NCBI RefSeq assembly: GCF_019599405.1
Contig: NZ_RKLQ01000001.1
Span: 1,178,001-1,242,000 of the forward strand
Length of the DNA stretch: 64,000 nucleotides
Source of the DNA: Haloarcula salinisoli
Lineage (GTDB): Archaea > Halobacteriota > Halobacteria > Halobacteriales > Haloarculaceae
Direction: 5' to 3'
The notes beneath the pieces were generated by a model. The model did not search any database. It had not been told where the DNA came from and saw only the letters and a program-made list of their open reading frames with translations. Both the position numbers and the translations under genes were made by a program. Shown one piece after another: positions 26,310 through 33,172 of this stretch; the stretch's first letter is position 1, and every line of letters begins with the position of its first letter.

Positions 26310-26572
26310 ACGGTCTCATCACGTCCTTCAGTGCCACGCTCGTAGGCGCGGTCGACGCCGTCGGCCGCCGACTCGTGGTCGACGTCCGCCATCGTCTGGG
26401 TCGTCTCGTCGGCCTCTTTGCCTCCGTCGGAGCGCGGCTCCGACGAGGCTCGCCGTCCGTCGGACGGCTCACCCCCGTCGGCGGCCACTGCCGACCCGCG
26501 TGTGAAGGCACTGCCGAACGCGCTGTCCGTGTGTGGATGCGTGTGGTCCACGTCTTTCATCTGCTCTGTCAT
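26306..26572 (-). CDS. 88-residue hydrophilic protein between ilvC and leuC
   Basis: A very hydrophilic, probably disordered small protein: [20 protein letters not shown] at the start, a low-complexity Arg/Ser/Asp/Glu middle, and [20 protein letters not shown] near the end. The motif M(K/A)DVDH occurs twice (residues about 5-9 and 60-64), suggesting a tiny duplicated element, possibly metal-binding through its His and Asp. It follows ilvC by 1 base and overlaps leuC by 4, so it is translated with them. I do not recognise it. Confidence 0.65.
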   Translation of the reverse strand: MTEQMKDVDHTHPHTDSAFGSAFTRGSAVAADGGEPSDGRRASSEPRSDGGKEADETTQTMADVDHESAADGVDRAYERGTEGRDETV

Positions 26573-26573
26573 G

Positions 26574-27599
26574 TTAATCGTCCGCTGGGGCTTCCGTCTC
26601 TTCCTGCTGTTCCCCCCAGGAGAACAGCTCGCGCAGGCCGGCGCCGACCTGTTCGATTTCGTGTTCCTGTTCGGCTTCCCGGTACTGCTTGTAGCTCGGT
26701 CGGCCGGCCTGGTTCTCGAGAATCCACTCGCGGGTGAACTCGCCGTTCTGAATCTCTTCGAGAATCTTCTCCATCCCCTCGCGGTTGATGACCTCCTCAC
26801 CGCGGGTGAGCCCGCCGTACTCGGCGGTGTCCGAGACCGAGTTCCACATCTCCATGTGGCCGCCCTCGTACATCAGGTCGACGATGAGCTTGAGCTCGTT
26901 CAGACACTCGAAGTATGCCATCTCCGGGGAGTAGCCCGCGTCGACGAGCGTCTCGAAGCCGACCTTCACCATCTCGGTGACGCCGCCACAGAGGACGGCC
27001 TGTTCGCCGAAGAGGTCCGTCTCGACCTCTTCCTTGAACGTCGTCTCGATGACGCCCGCTCGCGTGCAGCCGATGGCCTTCGCGTAGGAGAGCGCACCCT
27101 CCTTCGCGTCGCCGGTGGCGTCCTGGTAGACGGCGATGAGTCCGGGGGTCCCTTCGCCGCGGTCGTAGGTCCGCCGGACGAGGTGGCCGGGGGATTTGGG
27201 CGCGACCATGGTCACGTCGACGCCCTCCTGGGGCTCTATCTGGCCGTAGTGGATGTTCAGCCCGTGGGCGAACTGCAGCGTGTCGCCCGGTTCCAGGCCG
27301 TCCTGGATAGCCTCGTACACTGCCGGCTGGACGGTGTCGGGGACCAGCATGACGACGCGGTCGGCCTCGGCGGCCGCAACGTCGGGCGTCTTCACGGTGA
27401 GGCCCGAGGCCTTCGCGTCCTCGCGCGAGGACGACCCCTTGCGGAGGCCGACGACGACGTCGACACCGGAGTCGTGGAGGTTCAGCGCGTGGGCGTGGCC
27501 CTGCGAGCCGTATCCGAGTACGGCTACTGTCTCGTCAGTTACGTGCGATACGTCGGCGTCGTCGTCGTAGTAGACCTCTGTCGTGAGTTCGTCAGTCAT
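26574..27599 (-). CDS. ilvC: ketol-acid reductoisomerase IlvC
   Basis: A 341-residue class I KARI. The N-terminal Rossmann motif is [32 protein letters not shown], and the knotted C-terminal domain carries the Mg2+ ligands in [15 protein letters not shown]-like [18 protein letters not shown] and in [15 protein letters not shown]. It rearranges and reduces acetohydroxyacids in valine and isoleucine synthesis. Its ATG overlaps the end of ilvN by 8 bases. The C-terminus has a short acidic extension ([12 protein letters not shown]). Confidence 0.96.
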   Translation of the reverse strand: MTDELTTEVYYDDDADVSHVTDETVAVLGYGSQGHAHALNLHDSGVDVVVGLRKGSSSREDAKASGLTVKTPDVAAAEADRVVMLVPDTVQPAVYEAIQDGLEPGDTLQFAHGLNIHYGQIEPQEGVDVTMVAPKSPGHLVRRTYDRGEGTPGLIAVYQDATGDAKEGALSYAKAIGCTRAGVIETTFKEEVETDLFGEQAVLCGGVTEMVKVGFETLVDAGYSPEMAYFECLNELKLIVDLMYEGGHMEMWNSVSDTAEYGGLTRGEEVINREGMEKILEEIQNGEFTREWILENQAGRPSYKQYREAEQEHEIEQVGAGLRELFSWGEQQEETEAPADD

Positions 27600-28191
27600 G
27601 TTTCTCCAGTGTCTTGGGGCCTCGTTCCAGCGCGGCGGCCCCCGTCCGCACGACCTCCTGCACGTCGAACTGTTTGAACGCCTCGACGGCAGCGTCGATT
27701 TTCTGCTTGCTGCCCGTGATCTCGACCGTCACCGAATCCGTGGACGCGTCGACGGCCTGCCCGTCGTACATCTCCGCCACGGCGTTGACGTCGTCCGGTT
27801 TCTCCCCACCGACCTTGATCAAGGCGAGCTCCCGGCGGACCGCTGTCGGGTCCAGTTCCGTCACCTCGATGACGGGGACCAGTTTGCGGAGCTGCTTTTT
27901 GGCCTGGTCGATGCCGGGCTCGGGCTCCTCGATGAGGATGGTCATCCGGGCCGTATCGTCATCGACCGTCGGGCCGACGGTGAGACTTTCGATGTTGAAC
28001 TGCCGGCGCGAGAAGAGCGCCGAGACCTCCGATAGCACGCCGGGCTTGTGTTTGACCAGCGCCGACAGGACCGCCTGTCGGGGTTCGTGGGTCACTTCCG
28101 CCTCGGGGTCGATTCGGATTCCTTGCTTGTTCCGTCGACCCTTCGGGTGCATCCGGTCGTGTGGCGAGGGGCCGGGCATTCCACCAGTCAT
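27592..28191 (-). CDS. ilvN: acetolactate synthase small (regulatory) subunit IlvN
   Basis: A 199-residue regulatory subunit with an ACT domain at residues about 38-110 ([34 protein letters not shown]), which normally binds valine for feedback control, and the C-terminal dimerisation domain ([22 protein letters not shown]). The N-terminal 35 residues ([21 protein letters not shown]) are a basic extension seen in Haloarchaea. Its start overlaps the ilvB stop by one base. Confidence 0.94.
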   Translation of the reverse strand: MTGGMPGPSPHDRMHPKGRRNKQGIRIDPEAEVTHEPRQAVLSALVKHKPGVLSEVSALFSRRQFNIESLTVGPTVDDDTARMTILIEEPEPGIDQAKKQLRKLVPVIEVTELDPTAVRRELALIKVGGEKPDDVNAVAEMYDGQAVDASTDSVTVEITGSKQKIDAAVEAFKQFDVQEVVRTGAAALERGPKTLEKHD

Positions 28192-29957
28192 TAGAGTTCC
28201 TCCAGGTGGTCTTCCTGCAGCGCGAACCGCCCGTTGTCACCGCCGCTTGGCACCATCGGGAAGACGTTCTCCCCGGGGTCGATGTGGGCGTCGATGACGC
28301 TCGGGCCGTCGTACTCGCGTGCCGCTTCGATGGTCTCTTCGACGTCTTCCTGTGCCTCCAGTCGGAACCCGCGAGCGCCGAAGGCCTCGGCGAGCTTGTC
28401 GAACTGCGGAATCCACGGGTACTCCGAGGCCATCCGGCGGCCCTCGTAGAAGCCGTCCTGCCACTGGCGGACCATCCCGACCGCCTCGTTGTTCAGGACG
28501 ACGTAGGTGATGTCCAGCTGTTCGCGAACGGCGACCGACAGGCCCTGGACCGTCATCAGGAACGAGCCGTCGCCGTCGAAACAGACGACCTCCTGGTCCG
28601 GGGCGGCCAGCTTCGCGCCGATGGCCGCGGGGACGCCGTAGCCCATCGTCCCCAGGCCGTGTGAGGAGACCCAGGTGCGGGGCTCGGTGTACTCCCAGAA
28701 CTGGGAGGCCCACATCTGGTGTTGCCCGACGCCGGTACAGACGATGGTGTCATCGGGCGTCATATCGGAGAACTTTTCGACGACGTACTGCGGTTTCAGC
28801 GGCTCGTCGTCGGGCGTGTCGTAGGTCATCGGGTACTCGTCTTTCCAGGTCTGGCACTGTTCGCGCCACTCGTCCACGTCGGGGACCCGTGGCATGGCGT
28901 CGAAGAGCTGGCGCAGGACTTTCCGGGCGTCACCGATGAGCGGGTAGTCCGCGTAGATGTTCTTGGAAATCTCGGCGGGGTCGATGTCGACGTGGATGAC
29001 CTCGGCGTCGGGAGCGAAGGAATCGACGCCGCCGGTCAGGCGGTCGTCAAAGCGCGTGCCGATGGCCAGCAGGCAGTCCGTGTTCGAGATGGCCATGTTG
29101 GCGTAGCCGGTCCCGTGCATCCCGGCCCACTCCAGGGAGAGTTCGTGGTCCTCCGGGAACGACCCGATGCCGGGCATCGTCGTGATGACCGGAATCTCGT
29201 ACTCCATGGCGAACTCACGGAGCGCCGAGGAGGCGTCGGCCTTGATGACGCCGCCACCGGAGAGGATGACCGGCCGGTCCGCGGCCGCCAGTGCTTCGGC
29301 TGCTTCCTGCACGGCCGCGTCGTCGGCCTCTTCCTGGACCTCGTAGGTGTCCGGGGTCGTCGGCTCGCTGGGTTCGACGTCGGTCTCGCCCTGCGTGATA
29401 TCCTTGGGCAGGTCGACCAGCGTCGGGCCCTGTCGCCCGGCGTCGGCCAGCGCGAAGGCCTCGCCGACGTTGTCGCCGACTGTGTCCGAATCGGCCGCGA
29501 AGTAGGACTCCTTGGTGACCGGCTGGGTGATACCCACCGTGTCGGTCTCCTGGAAGGCGTCGTTGCCGACGAACTCCGTGGGGACCTGGCCGGTCAGAGC
29601 GATCATCGGGTCCGAGTCCATGTTGGCGTCGGCGATACCGGTGACGAGGTTCGTCGCGCCGGGGCCGGATGTCGCGAAACAGACTCCGGGTTTGCCGGTG
29701 ACGATGCCGTAGGCGTCCGCGGCGTGGGACGCCCCCTGCTCGTGGGCCATCGTCACGTGGTTGAGGTCGGAGTCGTACAGCGCGTCGTAGACGGGCATGA
29801 TGGCCCCGCCCTGGACGCCGAAGATGTACTCCGCACCGGCGTTCTCCAGGGCCCGGACGACGGACTGGGCGCCGGTAGTGACGGGCGCCTGCTCGCTCTC
29901 GTCGCTCTCCTCCTCGCTCGCCTCCTCGTCGGCCGGGACTTTGGCGTGTTCGCTCAT
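28191..29957 (-). CDS. ilvB: acetolactate synthase large (catalytic) subunit IlvB
   Basis: A 588-residue ThDP enzyme making acetolactate and acetohydroxybutyrate. The catalytic Glu lies in MAHEQGASHAADAYG, the FAD-site region is YANMAISNTDCLLAIGTRFDDR, and the ThDP/Mg motif is CFDGDGSFLMTVQGLSVAVREQLDITYVVLNN. A Glu/Ser-rich extension precedes residue 27. The ATG at 29957 is preceded by GGAGG six bases upstream, an unusually clear Shine-Dalgarno sequence for a haloarchaeon, and it overlaps a 19-codon upstream ORF (ATGA). Confidence 0.96.
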   Translation of the reverse strand: MSEHAKVPADEEASEEESDESEQAPVTTGAQSVVRALENAGAEYIFGVQGGAIMPVYDALYDSDLNHVTMAHEQGASHAADAYGIVTGKPGVCFATSGPGATNLVTGIADANMDSDPMIALTGQVPTEFVGNDAFQETDTVGITQPVTKESYFAADSDTVGDNVGEAFALADAGRQGPTLVDLPKDITQGETDVEPSEPTTPDTYEVQEEADDAAVQEAAEALAAADRPVILSGGGVIKADASSALREFAMEYEIPVITTMPGIGSFPEDHELSLEWAGMHGTGYANMAISNTDCLLAIGTRFDDRLTGGVDSFAPDAEVIHVDIDPAEISKNIYADYPLIGDARKVLRQLFDAMPRVPDVDEWREQCQTWKDEYPMTYDTPDDEPLKPQYVVEKFSDMTPDDTIVCTGVGQHQMWASQFWEYTEPRTWVSSHGLGTMGYGVPAAIGAKLAAPDQEVVCFDGDGSFLMTVQGLSVAVREQLDITYVVLNNEAVGMVRQWQDGFYEGRRMASEYPWIPQFDKLAEAFGARGFRLEAQEDVEETIEAAREYDGPSVIDAHIDPGENVFPMVPSGGDNGRFALQEDHLEEL

Positions 29958-30013
29958 AATCGTCCTCCGGTGGTGTGCTGTCGATACGGTCGTCGTGTGG
30001 TTGCTGTGTGCAT
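29954..30013 (-). CDS. 19-codon upstream ORF coupled to ilvB
   Basis: ATG at 30013 to TGA at 29954, product MHTATTRRPYRQHTTGGRL, basic and Thr-rich. Its stop overlaps the ilvB start (TTATGA), and the ilvB Shine-Dalgarno GGAGG is inside it. The product contains no unusual run of branched-chain residues. It may couple translation of ilvB to ribosomes arriving from upstream, or it may be chance. Confidence 0.4.
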   Translation of the reverse strand: MHTATTRRPYRQHTTGGRL

Positions 30014-30066
30014 AGCTGGGGTCTCTGGTGGGTGGTGGATGGTCGATACGGACTGGGCCGGGAGTG

Positions 30067-30099
30067 GGTAGTACGGGGCTAGAAGGCCCCTACAATACC
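30067..30099 (-). promoter_or_regulatory. hairpin overlapping the end of the ilvB leader peptide ORF
   Basis: On the minus-strand transcript GGUA-UU-GUA-GGGGC pairs with GCCCC-G-UAC-UACC around a six-base loop CUUCUA, 12 base pairs with a two-base and a one-base bulge. The 5' arm is codons 23-27 of the leader ORF and the UAG stop sits at the loop/3' arm. A ribosome reaching the stop would open it; one stalled at the Leu codons would not. Confidence 0.6.
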
Positions 30100-30165
30100 T
30101 ACGCCGTGAAGAAGAAGCGCACCACTGGCAGTCGGGCGACCCGAAGCACCAGCGTGCGCTGTCAT
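30079..30165 (-). CDS. putative branched-chain amino acid leader peptide of the ilvB operon
   Basis: A 28-codon ORF starting ATG at 30165, only about 4 bases after the transcription start predicted from the TATA box, so probably leaderless. The product begins MTAHAGASGRPTASG and ends ALLLHGVGIVGAF. Three consecutive Leu codons (CTT, CTT, CTT; 30117-30109), then Val GTA, Ile ATT and Val GTA follow. These A/T-ending codons are rare in the neighbouring genes, which prefer CTC/CTG, GTC and ATC. The stop lies in a stable hairpin. The pattern is that of attenuation leader peptides of bacterial ilv/leu operons. Confidence 0.65.
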   Translation of the reverse strand: MTAHAGASGRPTASGALLLHGVGIVGAF

Positions 30166-30190
30166 CGTATCGTGAGACTGTCGGCGATGG

Positions 30191-30200
30191 GTAATAAACG
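30191..30200 (-). promoter_or_regulatory. TATA box of the ilvB operon
   Basis: CGTTTATTAC on the minus strand is centred about 26-27 bases before the predicted start near 30169 and 31 bases before the leader-peptide ATG. It implies a 5' leader of about 210 bases before ilvB, long for a haloarchaeal mRNA. Confidence 0.6.
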
Positions 30201-30290
30201 TTCTGTGATAGACCGCAACGAACCCGGGTCACAGGGTGGACTGAGCGCTGCTGTCGGCAGGCCGCAGCGACCGAGACCGAGGTCATCGGC

Positions 30291-31502
30291 CTACGCCCGG
30301 ACCTCCTCGCTCTCCTCGTCGACGCCGACCTCCTGGGCGAACCGTTCGAGTTCGCTCATGGTGACCTGCTGTTTCTCCGCGCCGAACTCCTTGACGCGGC
30401 GGGTCACCTCGCGGACTTCGGCGTCCGTCGGGGCGTAGCCCGCATCGACCAGCCGCTCGCGCACCGAGTGAGCGCCGGTGTGTTTGCCCAGCACGAGCTC
30501 GCGCTCGGCACCGACCATCTCGGGGGTCATGACTCCGGGCTCGAACGTGTCGGAGTTCTCGATGACGCCCGCGGCGTGGATACCGCTCTCGTGGGAGAAG
30601 GCGTTGCGCCCGACGATGGGCTTGTTCGCCGGCACCGGAATGTCCGACTTCTCCTCGATTAAACGGGACAGCTCCGTGATACGGGTCGTATCGATGCCCG
30701 TGTTCACGTCGTAGAGCGATTCCAGCGCCATCACGACCTCTTCGTAGGCCGCGTTGCCAGCTCGCTCGCCGATGCCGTTGACCGACACCTGCGACTGGCT
30801 CGCGCCCGCCTCGAACCCGGAGATGGCGTTCGCAGAGGCGAAGCCGAAGTCGTCGTGGGTGTGGACGTCGATACGCGCGTCCGTGTGCGCGTCGACGATC
30901 TCGATGAGGTCGTAGAACCGTCGCGGCGTCGCGACCCCACAGGTGTCGGGGATGTTTATCCAGTCGGCTCCCGCGTCTGACGTCGCTTCGATGACTTCGA
31001 TGAGGAAGTCCTCGGAGGTTCGGGTGGCGTCCATCGGCGAGAACATGCACTCGGCACCCGCCTCGACGATGCGCTCGACGGACTCGACGGCCGAGTCCAG
31101 CGCCTCCTGACGGGTCGCGTGCATGGAGTCTTGTAACTGTACGTCGGACGTCGAGACGAAGGTGTGGACCATGTCCACACCCGAATCCAGAGCTGCCTCG
31201 ATGTCCTTCTCGACCACACGCGCCAGCCCGCAGGTCGTTACGTGGGTGGACTCGGCGATGTCGCGGACGGCCTCGAACTCCGCGTCGGAGTTGACGGGGA
31301 ACCCGGCCTCGATGACGTGGGTACCCATCTCGTCGAGTATCGCCGCTATCTCGCGTTTGTCCTCGTAGTTGAACGACGTGCGTGGCGACTGCTCACCGTC
31401 GCGCAGTGTGGTGTCGAATATGCGTGCGTCTGTTATCTCAGACGTGGAATCCAGTGTGCCCTGGAAGAACTCGATCCGCCGGGGATCCCGACGTGCCCTC
31501 AT
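30291..31502 (-). CDS. leuA: 2-isopropylmalate synthase / citramalate synthase-family enzyme LeuA
   Basis: A 403-residue DRE-TIM metallolyase. ARIFDTTLRDGEQSPRTSF carries the catalytic Arg-Asp, HTHDDFGFASANAISGFEAGASQSQVSVNGIGERAGNAA-type sequence carries the metal His pair, and GRNAFSHESGIHAAG follows. The C-terminal LeuA allosteric domain (about 130 residues) is missing, so this is a short form and may make citramalate, or be insensitive to leucine. The start at 31502 gives MRARRDPRRIEFFQG. A GTG at 31532 lies upstream of the predicted transcription start. It is a separate transcript from ilvB. Confidence 0.85.
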   Translation of the reverse strand: MRARRDPRRIEFFQGTLDSTSEITDARIFDTTLRDGEQSPRTSFNYEDKREIAAILDEMGTHVIEAGFPVNSDAEFEAVRDIAESTHVTTCGLARVVEKDIEAALDSGVDMVHTFVSTSDVQLQDSMHATRQEALDSAVESVERIVEAGAECMFSPMDATRTSEDFLIEVIEATSDAGADWINIPDTCGVATPRRFYDLIEIVDAHTDARIDVHTHDDFGFASANAISGFEAGASQSQVSVNGIGERAGNAAYEEVVMALESLYDVNTGIDTTRITELSRLIEEKSDIPVPANKPIVGRNAFSHESGIHAAGVIENSDTFEPGVMTPEMVGAERELVLGKHTGAHSVRERLVDAGYAPTDAEVREVTRRVKEFGAEKQQVTMSELERFAQEVGVDEESEEVRA

Positions 31503-31512
31503 TGTTGGACAT
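31438..31512 (-). CDS. 24-codon out-of-frame ORF overlapping the leuA start
   Basis: ATG at 31512, ten bases before the leuA ATG in another frame, product MSNNEGTSGSPADRVLPGHT followed by GFHV, stop at 31438. The TATA box CTATAAG at 31541-31547 predicts a start near 31517, so this ATG would be the first on a nearly leaderless mRNA. If used it would compete with leuA translation. It could also be chance. Confidence 0.3.
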   Translation of the reverse strand: MSNNEGTSGSPADRVLPGHTGFHV

Positions 31513-31693
31513 AAGCAGATGGTAGTGGTCACTTCCGATACTTATAGTTGTCCATCGGGAGGGGCCCAGCGTCGCCTCGATGTGTCGGTACTGTTCTGAG
31601 AACGGCGTTCGGGCGAGTGGGAGGTCTGTCGTTCCACTGCCCCTGTCGTTGCAGGCAGCAGGTATTATTCCAGGCGCCCCATTGGTTGTCGTG

Positions 31694-31936
31694 ATGACAG
31701 TTACGTTCACCGACGACGACGAGGGCAAGTCAGTAGTCGATGCGGGCGAGACGACGCTCGGCCACGTGACCGAGGTTGGAAGCGAGACGGTATCCGTCGA
31801 ACCCGACCCCGAACTCGACGAGTCGCTCCTCTCGGACCTCGGATGGGAGGGTGCCGCTGGCGAAGAGTACACAGTTCACGAGGACGCCGTCGACACGAAG
31901 ACCGAGGGGACGATCTATCTACAGGGGAAACTCTAG
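31694..31936 (+). CDS. PRC-barrel-like small protein
   Basis: An 80-residue acidic protein: MTVTFTDDDEGKSVVDAGETTLGHVTEVGSETVSVEPDP has the beta-barrel beginning of PRC-barrel proteins (a VVDA-x-G-x3-G pattern), and it ends EGTIYLQGKL. Haloarchaea encode many such proteins; FtsZ-assembly factors such as CdpB are among them, but this one is not assignable. The ATG at 31694 is chosen because upstream sequence in frame lacks the family character. Confidence 0.6.
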   Translation: MTVTFTDDDEGKSVVDAGETTLGHVTEVGSETVSVEPDPELDESLLSDLGWEGAAGEEYTVHEDAVDTKTEGTIYLQGKL

Positions 31937-32013
31937 GTCGCGACAGTTCCACGCACGACAGGCGTCAGACGCGGGGAGCAGATTTTTGCTCCTCGCACGC
32001 ATGCCACTCCACC

Positions 32014-32319
32014 ATGAGTGATTTCGAGGGGCTGGACCTGCAAGCCGTCGAGGACCAGATGGCGGCCGACGAGGAGACCGGCGGGAGCCACAGCGTCGTC
32101 CTGGGCGTACTCGACGGGACGACCGACGACGCGGAGTGGGTCGACGCCATCGAGGACGACCAGGTGCTCGTGTTGAACGTCGACGGCGACCTGAACGAAC
32201 TCGCGTCGGGCTTTGCCCGACCGGTGAAAGACGCCGGCGGCGACCTGATGCACTTCCGGGGCTTTCTCGTCGTGACGCCGGCGGGCGTGCGAATCGACAA
32301 GAGCCGCCTCGACACCTGA
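32014..32319 (+). CDS. DUF5779-like haloarchaeal protein
   Basis: A 101-residue acidic protein, MSDFEGLDLQAVEDQMAADE start, then HSVVLGVLDGTTDDAEWVDAI, VLVLNVDGDLNELASGFARPVKDAGGDLMHFRGFLVVTP. A small alpha/beta fold is likely. The match to DUF5779 is from memory. It is followed 6 bases later by the convergent VOC gene. Confidence 0.65.
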   Translation: MSDFEGLDLQAVEDQMAADEETGGSHSVVLGVLDGTTDDAEWVDAIEDDQVLVLNVDGDLNELASGFARPVKDAGGDLMHFRGFLVVTPAGVRIDKSRLDT

Positions 32320-32324
32320 CTACC

Positions 32325-33008
32325 TCACGCGACCAGCGTCACGTAGTGCCCGTCGGGGTCCCGGATTCGCACGCCTTCTTCGACCGACGTGACCGACAGC
32401 GCGTCGTCGGCTACCTCGCGAGCGACGGCCCCGGGGTCGTCGGCGCCGACGCCGAAGTCGACGTGGACGCCGCCGCGGGCGTCGGCGATGCCCAGCCGGG
32501 GCGACCACAGTTCGAGGTCGAACTCGCCGGTGGTGAGGCGGACACGGCCCTCCTCGCGGCCATCGTCGACGATTTCGAAACCGAGCCGTTCGTAGAAGTC
32601 GACGGCCGCGTCCAGCTGTTCGACTTCCAGTACCAGCTCGAAGAGGCCGGTGACGCCGTCGCCATCGACGTCACTCTCACCGAGCTCCACGCAGTTGCCC
32701 TCGGGGTCGTAGAAGTACAGCGACCGAGCGTCGCCGAAGCTGTGCTCGACGAGGTCGAACCGCTCGTCGAGTCGGTCGTACCAGTCGTCGTACTCGCGTT
32801 CCGGGACGGTCAGCGCGTAGTGGGTGTGGAGGCCACCACGCGGGACGGAGCCGGGCGCGCGGAGGCGGAGTTCGGTGTCACCGGCCGCGAGGACCGTCTC
32901 TCGCTCGGCTTCATCGACCACGTCGAGTTCGAGGAAGGCGTCGTAGAAGACTGTCATGCGGTCGATATCTTTCGCCTCCAGTGTGAACCACTCGGGAGTG
33001 CTGCGCAT
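32325..33008 (-). CDS. two-domain glyoxalase/VOC-family protein
   Basis: A 227-residue protein with two betaalphabetabetabeta modules: residues 1-115 (MRSTPEWFTLEAKDIDRMTVFYDAFL through SLYFYDPEGNCVEL) and 122-227 (LFELVLEVEQLDAAVDFYERLGFEIV through VRIRDPDGHYVTLVA). The Glu in GNCVEL and the His in GGVHVDF are likely metal ligands. VOC proteins include glyoxalase I, dioxygenases and resistance proteins; the substrate is unknown. Confidence 0.84.
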   Translation of the reverse strand: MRSTPEWFTLEAKDIDRMTVFYDAFLELDVVDEAERETVLAAGDTELRLRAPGSVPRGGLHTHYALTVPEREYDDWYDRLDERFDLVEHSFGDARSLYFYDPEGNCVELGESDVDGDGVTGLFELVLEVEQLDAAVDFYERLGFEIVDDGREEGRVRLTTGEFDLELWSPRLGIADARGGVHVDFGVGADDPGAVAREVADDALSVTSVEEGVRIRDPDGHYVTLVA

Positions 33009-33172
33009 AGCTGCGCTTGGTCGGGGAGGGTGAAAATTATGTGTCCCGTGGGGCCCTATTCCAGCGAGCTCGTCTCTGAGGCCCGAAATATATTTGGTAG
33101 TTCAACAAGCAGTATTAACTCTGTTAGGGCACTGGTTTTTATGTAAATATATATATAGTAATTATTGCTGTG

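Noticed and set aside
25056-26345. 429-codon plus-strand frame opposite leuC
   Set aside because: Antisense shadow of leuC, whose Fe-S and active-site motifs are complete.
28719-30071. 450-codon plus-strand frame opposite ilvB
   Set aside because: Antisense shadow; composition dominated by Val/Gly/Asp/Arg from the reverse of normal codons.
29958-30290. T-box or metabolite riboswitch in the ilvB leader
   Set aside because: No T-box sequence or known riboswitch core is visible, and T-boxes are bacterial; the coding leader explains the features better.
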